A stretch of 63,487 nt of DNA. Source: an uncultured Desulfobacterales bacterium (GTDB lineage Bacteria > Desulfobacterota > Desulfobulbia > Desulfobulbales > Desulfocapsaceae). The stretch is from NCBI GenBank assembly GCA_937915545.1, contig CALGIJ010000023.1, forward strand, positions 1 through 63,487, written 5' to 3'. The translations under genes and the position numbers were made by a program. Of this stretch, positions 39,889 through 47,359 are shown one piece after another. Each line of letters begins with the position of its first letter. The first letter of the stretch is position 1. The notes below the pieces were generated by a model that saw nothing but the letters and a program-made list of their open reading frames with translations, made no database searches and was not told the DNA's origin.

Positions 39889-41931
39889 CTAACGGATGAG
39901 GTAGCTCTTTTCGGCAAGGGCCAGGTCGACGACCTCGCAGGCGTGGGCCACGAAAGAGATCTCCATGGCTCGGCCGATTTCCGGGCCAATGGCGGCCACG
40001 GTGTCGGTGTTGCCTGCCGGCAGCACCACCCGCCGCACACCGGCCCGGCGCGCCGCGAGGAGCTTCTCGCGGATGCCGCTCACCGGCAGGATGCGCCCGC
40101 TGAGGGTCATCTCCCCGGTGAGGGCGACGTCGCGGAAGGCGGGCCGCCCGGTCAGCAGGGAGAGCAGGGCGACGAAGATGGTGATGCCTGCCGAGGGGCC
40201 ATCCTTGGGGATGCCGCCCGAGGGGAAGTGCACGTGCAGGTCGGTGGTGGCGAAGAAGTCGTCGCGAATGAGGAATTGCCCGGTGCGGCTGCGGATGAAG
40301 CTGAGCACCGCCCGCGCCGATTCCTGGAGGACGTCGCCAAGGCTGCCGGTCAGCTGCAGCTGGCCATGGCCGGGCATGGCCACGGTCTCCACCGAGAGGA
40401 TCTCACCGCCGGTCTCCGCCCAGACGAGGCCGGTGGCGATGCCGACCTGCGCCTCCCCCCCGGCCACCTCTCGGTGGTATTTTTTCGCCCCGAGCAGCCT
40501 GGTCACGGTGTCGGCGTCGATAACCGCCGTCGGGGCGCTTTCGTCGCCGCTATTGAGGGTGAGCAGGGCGAGCTTGCGGCAGATATCGGCTAGTTCCCGT
40601 TCAAGGTTGCGCAGGCCGGACTCCCGTGTGTAATCGGTGATGACCCGCATGATGGCCTCGGGGGCGAACCTGACCTTCTCCCGGGACAGGCCGGCCGCCT
40701 TGAGCTGCCGCGGCACGATGAAGGTCTCGGCGATATGCAGCTTCTCCTCCTCGCTGTAGCCGGTGAATTCGAGGCACTCCATGCGGTCGAGGAGCGGCCC
40801 GGGCAGCTGCGAGAGGTCGTTGGCGGTGGCGATGAACATTACCCGCGACAGGTCGAAGGGGATGTCGAGATAGTGGTCGGTGAAGCGCAGGTTCTGCTCC
40901 GGGTCGAGGACTTCGAGGAAGACCGAGGCCAGGTCGCCGCGGAAGTCCTTGCCGATCTTGTCGATTTCGTCGAGCATGAACAACGGGTTGTTGACCCCGG
41001 CCTTCTTGATTTCGTTGATAATCTTTCCGGGCAGGGCGCCGACGTAGGTGCGGCGGTGACCGCGCAGTTCGGCTTCGTCGCGCAGCCCAGCCAGGGAGAT
41101 GCGGATGAAGCGGCGGTGCAGGGCGTCGGCGATGGCCCTGCCCACCGAGGTCTTGCCGGTGCCCGGCGGGCCGGTAAAGCACAGCACCGGTCCCTTGCCG
41201 ACCATGATCGAGCGCTTCTGCTCCAGGACCTCGGCCACCGTGCGCCGCAGTTCCTCGAGGTTCACCGGCTTGCCGAGGTAGTGGGCGGCCCCCTTGCGCA
41301 GGGCCTCCACCGCCGTGCTCACCGTGGCGAAGCCGGTGACCATGATCACCTGGATCTCCGGGGAGAGACGGGCGATGTGGTTAAGCAGTTCGAGGCCATC
41401 CATGCGCTCCATCTTGAGGTCGGTAATGACCAGGTCGACCTCCTCGCGCGCAAGGACCTCGAGGGCCTCGACGCCGTTGGCGGCACAGTGGCAGCGATAG
41501 CCGTCCTTGATGAGGACGTGCTCCATGTTGCTGCGCGCGATCGCTTCGTCGTCGACGATGAGGATGGTCTGCTGCAGCTTCTGGCACAGGGTCTTGGCGG
41601 CGAGGTGTTCGAGGATGCGCTGCTTGATCTGCTCCAGGCCGCTATGGCGGGAGTCGAGGACGAGTCGGGCCCGCTCGATATCGAGGCCGGCCGGGGTGGA
41701 ACTGGTCCATGGCAGGCCGAGGAGGAGCTCGATGTAGTTGAAGCCGACGCCGTACTCGGCCACCGCCGGGTCGGTCTTGTCAAGCTTTTCCAGTTCGCGC
41801 TGGGCTGCCTCCTGGGCATGGGGGGGCAGCGCGGCGTCCTGGAGACGCCGGCGCAGCTGGTCGAGGGGCGATTCCGGGGCGGCGGGAGGAGCTTCTTCCG
41901 GGGGGACGGCGTTCCTTTTCTTGAAAAACAT
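39889..41931 (-). CDS. Lon-type AAA+ protease with a phospho-receiver domain inserted before the ATPase
   Basis: 680 residues, start ATG 41931 with GAGAGGGGA upstream. Residues 45-118 match the helical region that precedes the ATPase in Lon (YGVGFNYIELLLGLPW, LEQIKQRILEHLAAKTLCQKL). Residues 122-240 are a complete receiver with VDDEA, phospho-Asp D171 in LVITDLKME, and Lys 221 (YLGKPVN). The Lon ATPase resumes at PVLCFTGPPGTGKTS (Walker A about 253-261), with MLDEIDK and ELRGHRRTYVGALPG, followed by the protease domain with catalytic Ser580 (KDGPSAG) and Lys623 (SGIREKLLAARRAG). The N-terminal substrate-binding LAN domain of classical Lon is absent. The receiver interrupts the sequence exactly where Lon joins its helical arm to Walker A, implying phosphorylation-gated proteolysis. 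No kinase is adjacent in the same operon; those at 36940 and 33905 are the nearest. Confidence 0.95.
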   Translation of the reverse strand: MFFKKRNAVPPEEAPPAAPESPLDQLRRRLQDAALPPHAQEAAQRELEKLDKTDPAVAEYGVGFNYIELLLGLPWTSSTPAGLDIERARLVLDSRHSGLEQIKQRILEHLAAKTLCQKLQQTILIVDDEAIARSNMEHVLIKDGYRCHCAANGVEALEVLAREEVDLVITDLKMERMDGLELLNHIARLSPEIQVIMVTGFATVSTAVEALRKGAAHYLGKPVNLEELRRTVAEVLEQKRSIMVGKGPVLCFTGPPGTGKTSVGRAIADALHRRFIRISLAGLRDEAELRGHRRTYVGALPGKIINEIKKAGVNNPLFMLDEIDKIGKDFRGDLASVFLEVLDPEQNLRFTDHYLDIPFDLSRVMFIATANDLSQLPGPLLDRMECLEFTGYSEEEKLHIAETFIVPRQLKAAGLSREKVRFAPEAIMRVITDYTRESGLRNLERELADICRKLALLTLNSGDESAPTAVIDADTVTRLLGAKKYHREVAGGEAQVGIATGLVWAETGGEILSVETVAMPGHGQLQLTGSLGDVLQESARAVLSFIRSRTGQFLIRDDFFATTDLHVHFPSGGIPKDGPSAGITIFVALLSLLTGRPAFRDVALTGEMTLSGRILPVSGIREKLLAARRAGVRRVVLPAGNTDTVAAIGPEIGRAMEISFVAHACEVVDLALAEKSYLIR

Positions 41932-42076
41932 TGGATATTCCCCTCTCTATGGTGGCGATGATGGCGACTGAAGTGGCCGGGAGGCCACCCCCTCAGGATA
42001 TCTTGCCCCACCCGAATTGCAAGATCGATTCCAGCGCCACCGCCGCGAGAGCCAAGCCATCTTGTCCGGGCTCCGG

Positions 42077-42093
42077 TTCTGCTTCACGCAACA
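42077..42093. promoter_or_regulatory. TGTTGC-N5-GCAACA-type dyad, site 1 (half-conserved)
   Basis: TTCTGC-N5-GCAACA: the right half is perfect, the left half weak. Same 17-bp layout as the three sites downstream. Confidence 0.4.
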
Positions 42094-42177
42094 TGCTGAA
42101 TGTAAACGCTATATTCTGATGGTTCCAGTTTCCGCCCACCATCATCCACCTGACTCTTCCCCTGCCCTCTATCGCGT

Positions 42178-42214
42178 TGTTGCATGTTGCAGCGCGGTGT
42201 TGCATAACGCAATA
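42178..42214. promoter_or_regulatory. TGTTGC-N5-GCAACA-type dyads, sites 2 and 3
   Basis: TGTTGC at 42178 with GCAGCG at 42189, and TGTTGC at 42198 with GCAATA at 42209; the two 17-bp sites start 20 bp apart, about two helical turns. Located about 130-165 bp upstream of the sigma-54 promoter at 42342, an ordinary distance for enhancer sites of an NtrC-type activator. Confidence 0.6.
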
Positions 42215-42252
42215 GCTTCTCTGCCCCTGATCGGGGATAGTTCCTGGAGCGT

Positions 42253-42269
42253 TGTTGCGATGTGCAACA
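42253..42269. promoter_or_regulatory. Perfect TGTTGC-N5-GCAACA dyad, site 4
   Basis: TGTTGCGATGTGCAACA: perfect inverted repeat, about 75-90 bp upstream of the -24 element. Likely the strongest binding site of the set. Confidence 0.65.
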
Positions 42270-42341
42270 TTCCTCTGTCCGGCCCCTTATTCAAATGAAA
42301 AATATCTCGTTAAAACAATGAAATAAGTCGTTTTGCATCTG

Positions 42342-42357
42342 TGGCACGGTTTTTGGT
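42342..42357 (+). promoter_or_regulatory. Sigma-54 (-24/-12) promoter of the Usp/TSUP cluster
   Basis: TGGCACGGTTTTTGGT: the -24 element TGGCACG is perfect; the -12 element is TTGG instead of TTGC. Spacing is exact. Predicted start near 42367, about 38 bases before the first gene. Four dyads upstream supply candidate enhancers. Confidence 0.7.
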
Positions 42358-42404
42358 TAACAGGCAGCAAGCATAGCCTCAACCATCCCAAGCCGCGAGA
42401 AACG

Positions 42405-43253
42405 ATGAACGACAACCACGAACACATCCCCGGCCGCCAAAGAGACGCGGTGCCACCTTCTGCCACTGCCGGCCCAACCCGCAGATCGCAGATTCTCGTG
42501 GTGTCGCGGAACGGCCATATGGGGCCAGGGGTGGTCGAGCACGCCCTGCGGGTGGCCGAGCGTCTCGGCTCCTCCATCCTCGCCCTGCATGTCAATACCC
42601 TGCCCTATCTCCCCGATGGGGGCCGCCGCACCAGCCTCTTCAAGAAGGCCATGGCGGAAAGTGCCGCCTCGTTCGATACCCTGGCGCGGACACGCGACAT
42701 TCCCGTGCGGGTCGAATATGCCGCCGGGCAGGCTGGAGAGGCGGTGCGTCGCCTCTGCCACCGCCACGGGCCGATCGACTTCGTTCTCGTCGACCAGGGT
42801 CTGACCGTCGACAAGATCGCCCCCTATTGTCCTGTCCCGGTGTTCACCGTCACTACCAGTGCTGCTCAATCCAGTCGCCCGTTCGGGGCGACCTCATCCG
42901 ATTCTTTATTCCCACGAGGAGCGAAAACCATGTCGACCGTCAGCAAGTCCCGCCACGTCCGCAACTGCTTTGTCTTCGGCACCATGACCGCCGCCATCTA
43001 CGCCGCGGTCTTCACCTACCAGGACACCATCATGCAGTACTTCAGCAAGGGAGGGGCGTACTGCCTGTTGCCGGTGGCCATGGTCTTCGCCGTCTCCTAC
43101 GCACATGGCAACTTCACCAGTTCCTTCTGGTCGGCCCTCGGTATCGAGCGCAGCCAGGCGGATCAGAGGCCGGCGACGTCAGCCGTCAAGGAGAGCACCG
43201 TCGTGCCCGCGCCGCGCAAAGATGTCCGTCCACGCGCCCAGGCCAGCATGTAA
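42405..43253 (+). CDS. Usp-domain protein fused in frame to a small membrane protein
   Basis: 282 residues from the ATG at 42405. Residues about 28-150 form a Usp-like domain (QILVVSRNGHMG, ILALHVN, IDFVLVDQG, PVPVFTVT) without the ATP-loop signature. About 30 residues of linker follow. The C-terminal part from residue 176 (MSTVSKSRHVRNC) has two hydrophobic segments (about 188-206 and 216-236) and ends in a charged tail. An internal ATG at 42930 carries a near-ideal GAGGAG site, so the C-terminal part may be made separately as a 107-residue protein. It is the first gene after the sigma-54 promoter. Function unknown; the membrane part recurs beside TSUP exporters in related bacteria by my recollection. 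Confidence 0.75.
   Translation: MNDNHEHIPGRQRDAVPPSATAGPTRRSQILVVSRNGHMGPGVVEHALRVAERLGSSILALHVNTLPYLPDGGRRTSLFKKAMAESAASFDTLARTRDIPVRVEYAAGQAGEAVRRLCHRHGPIDFVLVDQGLTVDKIAPYCPVPVFTVTTSAAQSSRPFGATSSDSLFPRGAKTMSTVSKSRHVRNCFVFGTMTAAIYAAVFTYQDTIMQYFSKGGAYCLLPVAMVFAVSYAHGNFTSSFWSALGIERSQADQRPATSAVKESTVVPAPRKDVRPRAQASM
42874..42892 (+). other. Hairpin inside the Usp/membrane fusion frame
   Basis: GTCGCCC, loop GTTCG, GGGCGAC: perfect seven-pair stem within the linker, just before the internal ribosome-binding site. It looks like an intercistronic structure retained inside a continuous frame. Confidence 0.55.
42916..42929 (+). promoter_or_regulatory. Internal ribosome-binding site for the C-terminal membrane part
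   Basis: GAGGAG at 42916-42921, eight bases before an in-frame ATG at 42930. Stronger than the site of the annotated start at 42405, so internal initiation giving a 107-residue membrane protein is likely. Confidence 0.6.
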
Positions 43254-43320
43254 GGCGTCGCCACAATAACCTTCTGCAGACCCGCAGCTCGATCCCCCTT
43301 ATCCACAAGAGGAGAATGTC

Positions 43321-44394
43321 ATGCACGGACCGATTACCGAGGCCATCCAGTTCATCGACCTCAACACCTATTCCATCGTCTTCCTGTTCATCGTCGGCTT
43401 CATTGGCGGCCTGGTCAGCGGCTTCATCGGCTCCGGCGGCGCCTTTGTCCTCACCCCGGGGATGATGAGCCTGGGCGTTCCGGGCACGGTGGCGGTGGCC
43501 AGCAATATGTGCCACAAGTTTCCCAAGGCCCTGGTCGGGGCCATTAAACGCTACAAGTATGGCCAGGTCGATCTCAAGCTTGGTCTGATCATGGGCGTAT
43601 TCGCCGAGATCGGCGTCCAGGTGGGCATCGGCGTTCAGCGGCGCATTCTCGAGGCCTGGGGGCAGGCGGGGTCGAACCTCTATGTCAGCTTCATTTTCGT
43701 CGTCGTCCTGGTGCTGGTGGGTGGCTTCGTCCTCCGTGATGCCATCAAAATGAAGAGCAGTGAGAACGAGGGCAAGCTGGGGGGCGGACAGGAGACCCTG
43801 GCCAAGCGGCTGCAGCGCATCGAGTTATGGCCGATGGTCACCCTGAAGACCGCCAAGGTACGCATCAGCGTGTGGTTCCTGGTGCCGGTCGCCCTGGCCA
43901 CGGGCATGCTCGCCGCGACCATCGCCGTCGGCGGCTTCATCGGTGTGCCCGGCCTGATGTACGTCATTGGCGCCACCAGCATCGTCGCCTCGGCCACCGA
44001 GTTGGTCATCGCCTTCGTCATGGGCCTGGGCGGCACCCTCATCTGGGCCTACTACGGCTCGGTGGACATCCGCCTCACCCTGCTCATCCTCGCCGGCTCG
44101 CTCTTTGGCGTCCAGCTCGGCGCCATCGGCACCACCTATGTCAAGGACTACATGATCAAATACGTCATGGCGACGATCATGCTCATTGTCGCGGTGAGCC
44201 GCTTCTTCGCCATCCCCAGGTACACCAACGAACTGCAGCTGACATCCTTCAGCGCCGAGCAGGTCGGGGTGATGACGCAGGTCAGCTTCTATGTGATGTG
44301 TTTCGCCCTGCTCGTCGGGGCGACCATCATCCTCGTCAGCCTCTTCAAGGCGCGCAGCCTTGAGCAGGCGCAACTCGCGGTCGCCAGGGGGTAG
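43321..44394 (+). CDS. TSUP-family membrane permease (TauE/SafE type)
   Basis: 357 residues, ATG 43321 with AGGAGA upstream. About eight membrane helices and two copies of the family's internal repeat: IVGFIGGLVSGFIGSGGAF near residue 25 and VGGFIGVPGLMYVIGATS near 205. Family members export sulfite, sulfoacetate or other organosulfur anions; the substrate cannot be told from sequence. A cytoplasmic loop (about 145-170) is unusually long and polar. It lies between two Usp-domain genes in one direction with gaps of 67 and 3 bases, so the cluster is probably one operon under the sigma-54 promoter. Confidence 0.9.
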   Translation: MHGPITEAIQFIDLNTYSIVFLFIVGFIGGLVSGFIGSGGAFVLTPGMMSLGVPGTVAVASNMCHKFPKALVGAIKRYKYGQVDLKLGLIMGVFAEIGVQVGIGVQRRILEAWGQAGSNLYVSFIFVVVLVLVGGFVLRDAIKMKSSENEGKLGGGQETLAKRLQRIELWPMVTLKTAKVRISVWFLVPVALATGMLAATIAVGGFIGVPGLMYVIGATSIVASATELVIAFVMGLGGTLIWAYYGSVDIRLTLLILAGSLFGVQLGAIGTTYVKDYMIKYVMATIMLIVAVSRFFAIPRYTNELQLTSFSAEQVGVMTQVSFYVMCFALLVGATIILVSLFKARSLEQAQLAVARG

Positions 44395-44397
44395 AGG

Positions 44398-45282
44398 ATG
44401 AACCGCGATGCCTCCGCCACCATGGTTGTGGCCGTCGATCCCAGCCCGGCGGGCAGCACTGCATTCCGCGAGGCCTTGCGCCTCGCGGCGGCAATCGAGG
44501 CGCGGGTCGTCGCGGTCAGCGTCACCCCGAAGTACGAGGGCAACCTCAACCGCTGGGCCATCGAAAACGCCGAGGAGGAACTGAGCCGGCCGTTTCGCCA
44601 GTGCCTCGAAGAGGCCCGCCGCATGTCCGTAGGCACCCATGTGGCGCTCAAGACCGAGCATCAGGTGGGCGCCCCGGTGGAATGCATCGTCGACACGGCG
44701 GTCAGGGAAGGGGCGACTCTGGTGGTCATCGGCTACCCGGTGCGCAGCTATATGGAGCGCATCATTCTCGGCCAGACGGCGGCACGGATCGTCGGGCTCT
44801 GCCCCTGCGACGTGCTCATGGTGCCGGAAGGGGCCAAGGTGGACGTCAGGCGCATTCTTGTCGGGGTCGACGGTTCGCGGTACAGCGTCGAGGCGGGCAA
44901 GCGGGCCCTCGAACTGGCGAGCCTCTTCGGCGGCGAAGTGCACGGGCTGACCGTGCTCGACGTGCCGGTGGACCGCAGCCTGCTCTACGGCGTCATGGAC
45001 GAGGCACGCCACAAGCACTTCTTCGCCCTGGAGACATTGAGCCAGGAAGGCGGGTTGCGGGGGGTGAAGGTGGTGACGGCGATGCGCGAGGGCAATCCCT
45101 ACGAGACTATCGTCGGCTATGGCGAGGAGAACGATATCGACCTCATCGTCCTCGGGTCGTTCGGACGCACTGCGGTCGTGCGCTTTCTCCTCGGCAGCGT
45201 GGTGGAGAGGGTCGCGGCCATCTCCCTGCGACCGACCCTGGTGGTCAAAGGAGCCACGGCGGGCGGCAACACCGGCTCCTGA
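44398..45282 (+). CDS. Tandem universal stress protein with one intact ATP-binding loop
   Basis: 294 residues, three bases after the permease stop. Two Usp domains (about 8-145 and 155-288). The second has the ATP-binding signature GSFGRTAVVRFLLGS, which fits G-2x-G-9x-G-S exactly; the first has a degenerate GYPVRSYMERIILGQ. Such hybrids may combine an ATP-binding sensor domain with an ATP-less partner. Paired with the permease, it may report or regulate its transport state; this is inference from co-location. Confidence 0.92.
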   Translation: MNRDASATMVVAVDPSPAGSTAFREALRLAAAIEARVVAVSVTPKYEGNLNRWAIENAEEELSRPFRQCLEEARRMSVGTHVALKTEHQVGAPVECIVDTAVREGATLVVIGYPVRSYMERIILGQTAARIVGLCPCDVLMVPEGAKVDVRRILVGVDGSRYSVEAGKRALELASLFGGEVHGLTVLDVPVDRSLLYGVMDEARHKHFFALETLSQEGGLRGVKVVTAMREGNPYETIVGYGEENDIDLIVLGSFGRTAVVRFLLGSVVERVAAISLRPTLVVKGATAGGNTGS

Positions 45283-45356
45283 GTCGGGGCGAAGTTGTCC
45301 GGAAGAGGTCGTGAAACGCCGGTGGCATATGGCCGCTGGCACAAAGGAGGGTGACC

Positions 45357-45617
45357 ATGGAATATCAACTGCTGTTTCCGCTCTTTGTCTTTACCATGGC
45401 GGGTATCGATCTCATCGCCCGCGCCGCCCATTTTCTCGGTGGCGAGCGTCGGGACACCAGCCGGTCGGCTGGCAGGCGGGATGACTGGTATGTCTTCTTT
45501 CGCTGCCGCGACCTCACCGGAGAGCGGGAAGCCGATCCCGCACCGCGACCTCAGGGTCGTGTCGCCGGGCAGCGTCGGCAGGGCCGCGCCACGCGGCTTG
45601 CGGCACAAGCCCGTTGA
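45357..45617 (+). CDS. Small hypothetical protein with N-terminal membrane segment
   Basis: 86 residues from the ATG at 45357, which has an excellent AAAGGAGG site seven bases upstream. Residues 4-27 are hydrophobic (LLFPLFVFTMAGIDLIARAA), and the remainder is Arg-rich and of low complexity (RAAQRRQGRATR-like), perhaps disordered or RNA/DNA/lipid-contacting. No family recognised. The strong ribosome site supports translation; the Arg-rich tail could also reflect a frame shift in a longer original gene. Confidence 0.5.
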   Translation: MEYQLLFPLFVFTMAGIDLIARAAHFLGGERRDTSRSAGRRDDWYVFFRCRDLTGEREADPAPRPQGRVAGQRRQGRATRLAAQAR

Positions 45618-45677
45618 GTAGGCCGCAATGTCAGTGACCTTCGCCTCATCGACTGTTCTCCCAACAAAGAGGTTCAC

Positions 45678-46709
45678 ATGAACGATAGAGTCCCACCTTT
45701 TGCGGCATCGATCCCGAAATGCAATCCCGGCCTGGGATCGATGCCCCTCGAAGATGCCGGGTACAGGTTGCAGCAGCTGGCCCTCTCCTGTCACGCCGAC
45801 CCGGCCACGGTAATCTGGCAGGGCGAAATACCGTGCCCGATGACCTTCGCGGGCCGGCTGGAGAACGTTGGTTTCTTCGATCCCCTGCCCGATACTGGCG
45901 ACGGTGACCTGCTGGCGGTCATGGTACTGCCGCTTGCCTATCAGCCGAGTTGGGGCTGCTATGGCGGGCTTCCCGGGCAATATCTCTACAGCCCCGGCCA
46001 GACCGATCTGCCGGCGGTGGCCATGGGCTATGTCGAACGCTGTCTGCAGAGTTACGAGTATGCCAAGCGCCATGTGCGTCTCGGCATGGACGACAAAGGG
46101 GAGTGCTACCTCTCCCTGCCGCGCCATCTCGTCGCCGGCCACGGCCAGCCTGGCGACCCGCAGCTTGCCCTGCAAGGTATCGCTGGCGACGATGGCCGGG
46201 GAGGTCTGGTGCAAGTCTTTTCCTCCGGGCCTTTCCTCGCCTATCGGCTCAGTCCGGCCCTGCGCGAGTTCCTCGAGGGGCGCGGCTGGCGGTTTCGTCC
46301 TGGCCTGAGCTGTGCCATCGGCAACGATCTGCGCCATCTTCCCTTGTCGTTCTGCCCGCCGGCAGCGGGGGAGGAGGCCTCGCCCTACGCGGCCATCCTC
46401 AATCCGGTGCTGACCGAGATTCTCGCTTCGGAAACGCCCCGTCTGGCGGCTACCTGCTATCTTCTCGACCGGAATTTCCGGCGGTTGGCGGAGGTCGTCG
46501 AGGGTGCCGCGAAAAGAGGGCGAAAGGTGGTCGGCGTGGCTGGCCTGCTCCTCGACATGCACGGCTTCCAACGTCGCGGCGAGCGGCTCTTCGTGCCCTG
46601 GCGGGCGCTTGTGCCGGAGAGGGACGACGAGGGGCAGGTCAGGACGGTCTGCCTCCATCAGGGAACCTTGTTTCGCCACCTGGCCGAACTGTCGCCGGCA
46701 ATGGCCTGA
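45678..46709 (+). CDS. Conserved-looking protein of unknown function in the Usp/TSUP cluster
   Basis: 343 residues, ATG 45678 with AAAGAGG upstream. No signal peptide and no membrane helix, so cytoplasmic. The sequence is mixed alpha/beta with several Cys and His (CNPGLGS, SCHADPAT, CYGGLPG, CAIGND, FCPPAA), none spaced as a known metal site. I recognise no domain. It is the last gene before converging genes and shares the direction and close spacing of the Usp/TSUP genes, so it may serve the same stress-related function. Codon use resembles neighbours, so it is probably a long-standing resident rather than a recent arrival. Confidence 0.75.
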   Translation: MNDRVPPFAASIPKCNPGLGSMPLEDAGYRLQQLALSCHADPATVIWQGEIPCPMTFAGRLENVGFFDPLPDTGDGDLLAVMVLPLAYQPSWGCYGGLPGQYLYSPGQTDLPAVAMGYVERCLQSYEYAKRHVRLGMDDKGECYLSLPRHLVAGHGQPGDPQLALQGIAGDDGRGGLVQVFSSGPFLAYRLSPALREFLEGRGWRFRPGLSCAIGNDLRHLPLSFCPPAAGEEASPYAAILNPVLTEILASETPRLAATCYLLDRNFRRLAEVVEGAAKRGRKVVGVAGLLLDMHGFQRRGERLFVPWRALVPERDDEGQVRTVCLHQGTLFRHLAELSPAMA

Positions 46710-46770
46710 GCCGTCCGTCGCGGTGGCAGCGCCCAGCCAGGGACCTTGTCGAGGGATAGTTGGGAGGAAA

Positions 46771-46807
46771 GAGGCGCGGAGGAACCGTGAGGTTTCTACC
46801 GCGCCTC
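46771..46807. terminator. Hairpin between converging genes
   Basis: GAGGCGCGG ... CCGCGCCTC, nine-pair stem, with a smaller AGGAACC/GGTTTCT hairpin inside. It overlaps the end of the small-subunit gene (stop at 46796) and lies after the unknown-function gene; it may terminate both strands. No T tract on either side. Confidence 0.5.
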
Positions 46808-47335
46808 ATTGGTTTTGCCGGCCTGCGGACAGCGGCCGAGCAGGGTGGTGATGGCCTGCAGCAACCGCACAGGGGTGGGGGGGCAGCCGGGAATGACCAG
46901 GTCTACCGGGATGACGTTGCTCACTGCGCCGACACTGGCGTAGGACACCCCGAATTCGCCGCCGTCTGCCGCGCAATCGCCCATGGCGATGACCAGCTTC
47001 GGGTCGGGGGTGGCATCGTAGGTCCTCTTGAGGGCGTCCTGCATGTGTCGCGATACCGGGCCGGTGACGAGGAGCAGGTCGGCGTGCCGGGGCGAGGCGA
47101 CGAAGTGAAGGCCAAACCGCTCGATATCGTTGAAGCAGTTGTTCAAGGCATGCATCTCCAACTCGCAGCCGTTGCAGGAACCGGCATCGACCATCCTGAT
47201 CGCCATGCTTCTGCCGAAGACACGGGTGATTTCCTGCCTGCAGGCAGCGGTAAGCTCTGCCGACTCCTCGCCCGCTGGCGGCAAGTCCTCGGTCAAACAA
47301 CCTGTTCTGAAGAGTTTCTCTAGGACACTGAACAT
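46796..47335 (-). CDS. Hydrogenase-4/complex I-like small subunit (NuoB/HyfI/EhrS-like)
   Basis: 179 residues. Four cysteines in the spacing of the proximal (N2-type) 4Fe-4S cluster: C54 and C57 (GSCNGCELE), C121 (MGDCAADGG), C151 (PGCPPTP). It transfers electrons between the complex's peripheral donors and the large subunit. Unlike longer hydrogenase small subunits it has no second or third cluster region. It is the last gene of a six-gene operon with only 24 bases to the large-subunit gene. The iron-sulfur site is intact even though the large subunit lacks nickel ligands. Confidence 0.92.
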   Translation of the reverse strand: MFSVLEKLFRTGCLTEDLPPAGEESAELTAACRQEITRVFGRSMAIRMVDAGSCNGCELEMHALNNCFNDIERFGLHFVASPRHADLLLVTGPVSRHMQDALKRTYDATPDPKLVIAMGDCAADGGEFGVSYASVGAVSNVIPVDLVIPGCPPTPVRLLQAITTLLGRCPQAGKTNEAR

Positions 47336-47359
47336 TATTTTCTTTGGTGTGTGGTTGCT

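Larger units (their letters stand above)
41932..42404. other. Regulatory intergenic region with four dyad elements and a sigma-54 promoter
   Basis: 473 bases between the divergent receiver-Lon protease and Usp genes, without a gene. It contains four copies of a 17-bp dyad (TGTTGC-N5-GCAACA type) and a -24/-12 promoter, listed separately. Confidence 0.7.

Noticed and set aside
41932..42404. Possible CRISPR or small-RNA array because of repeated TGTTGCA words
   Set aside because: The repeats are four 17-bp dyads with irregular spacing and partial conservation, not uniform repeat-spacer units; position before a sigma-54 promoter explains them as activator sites.
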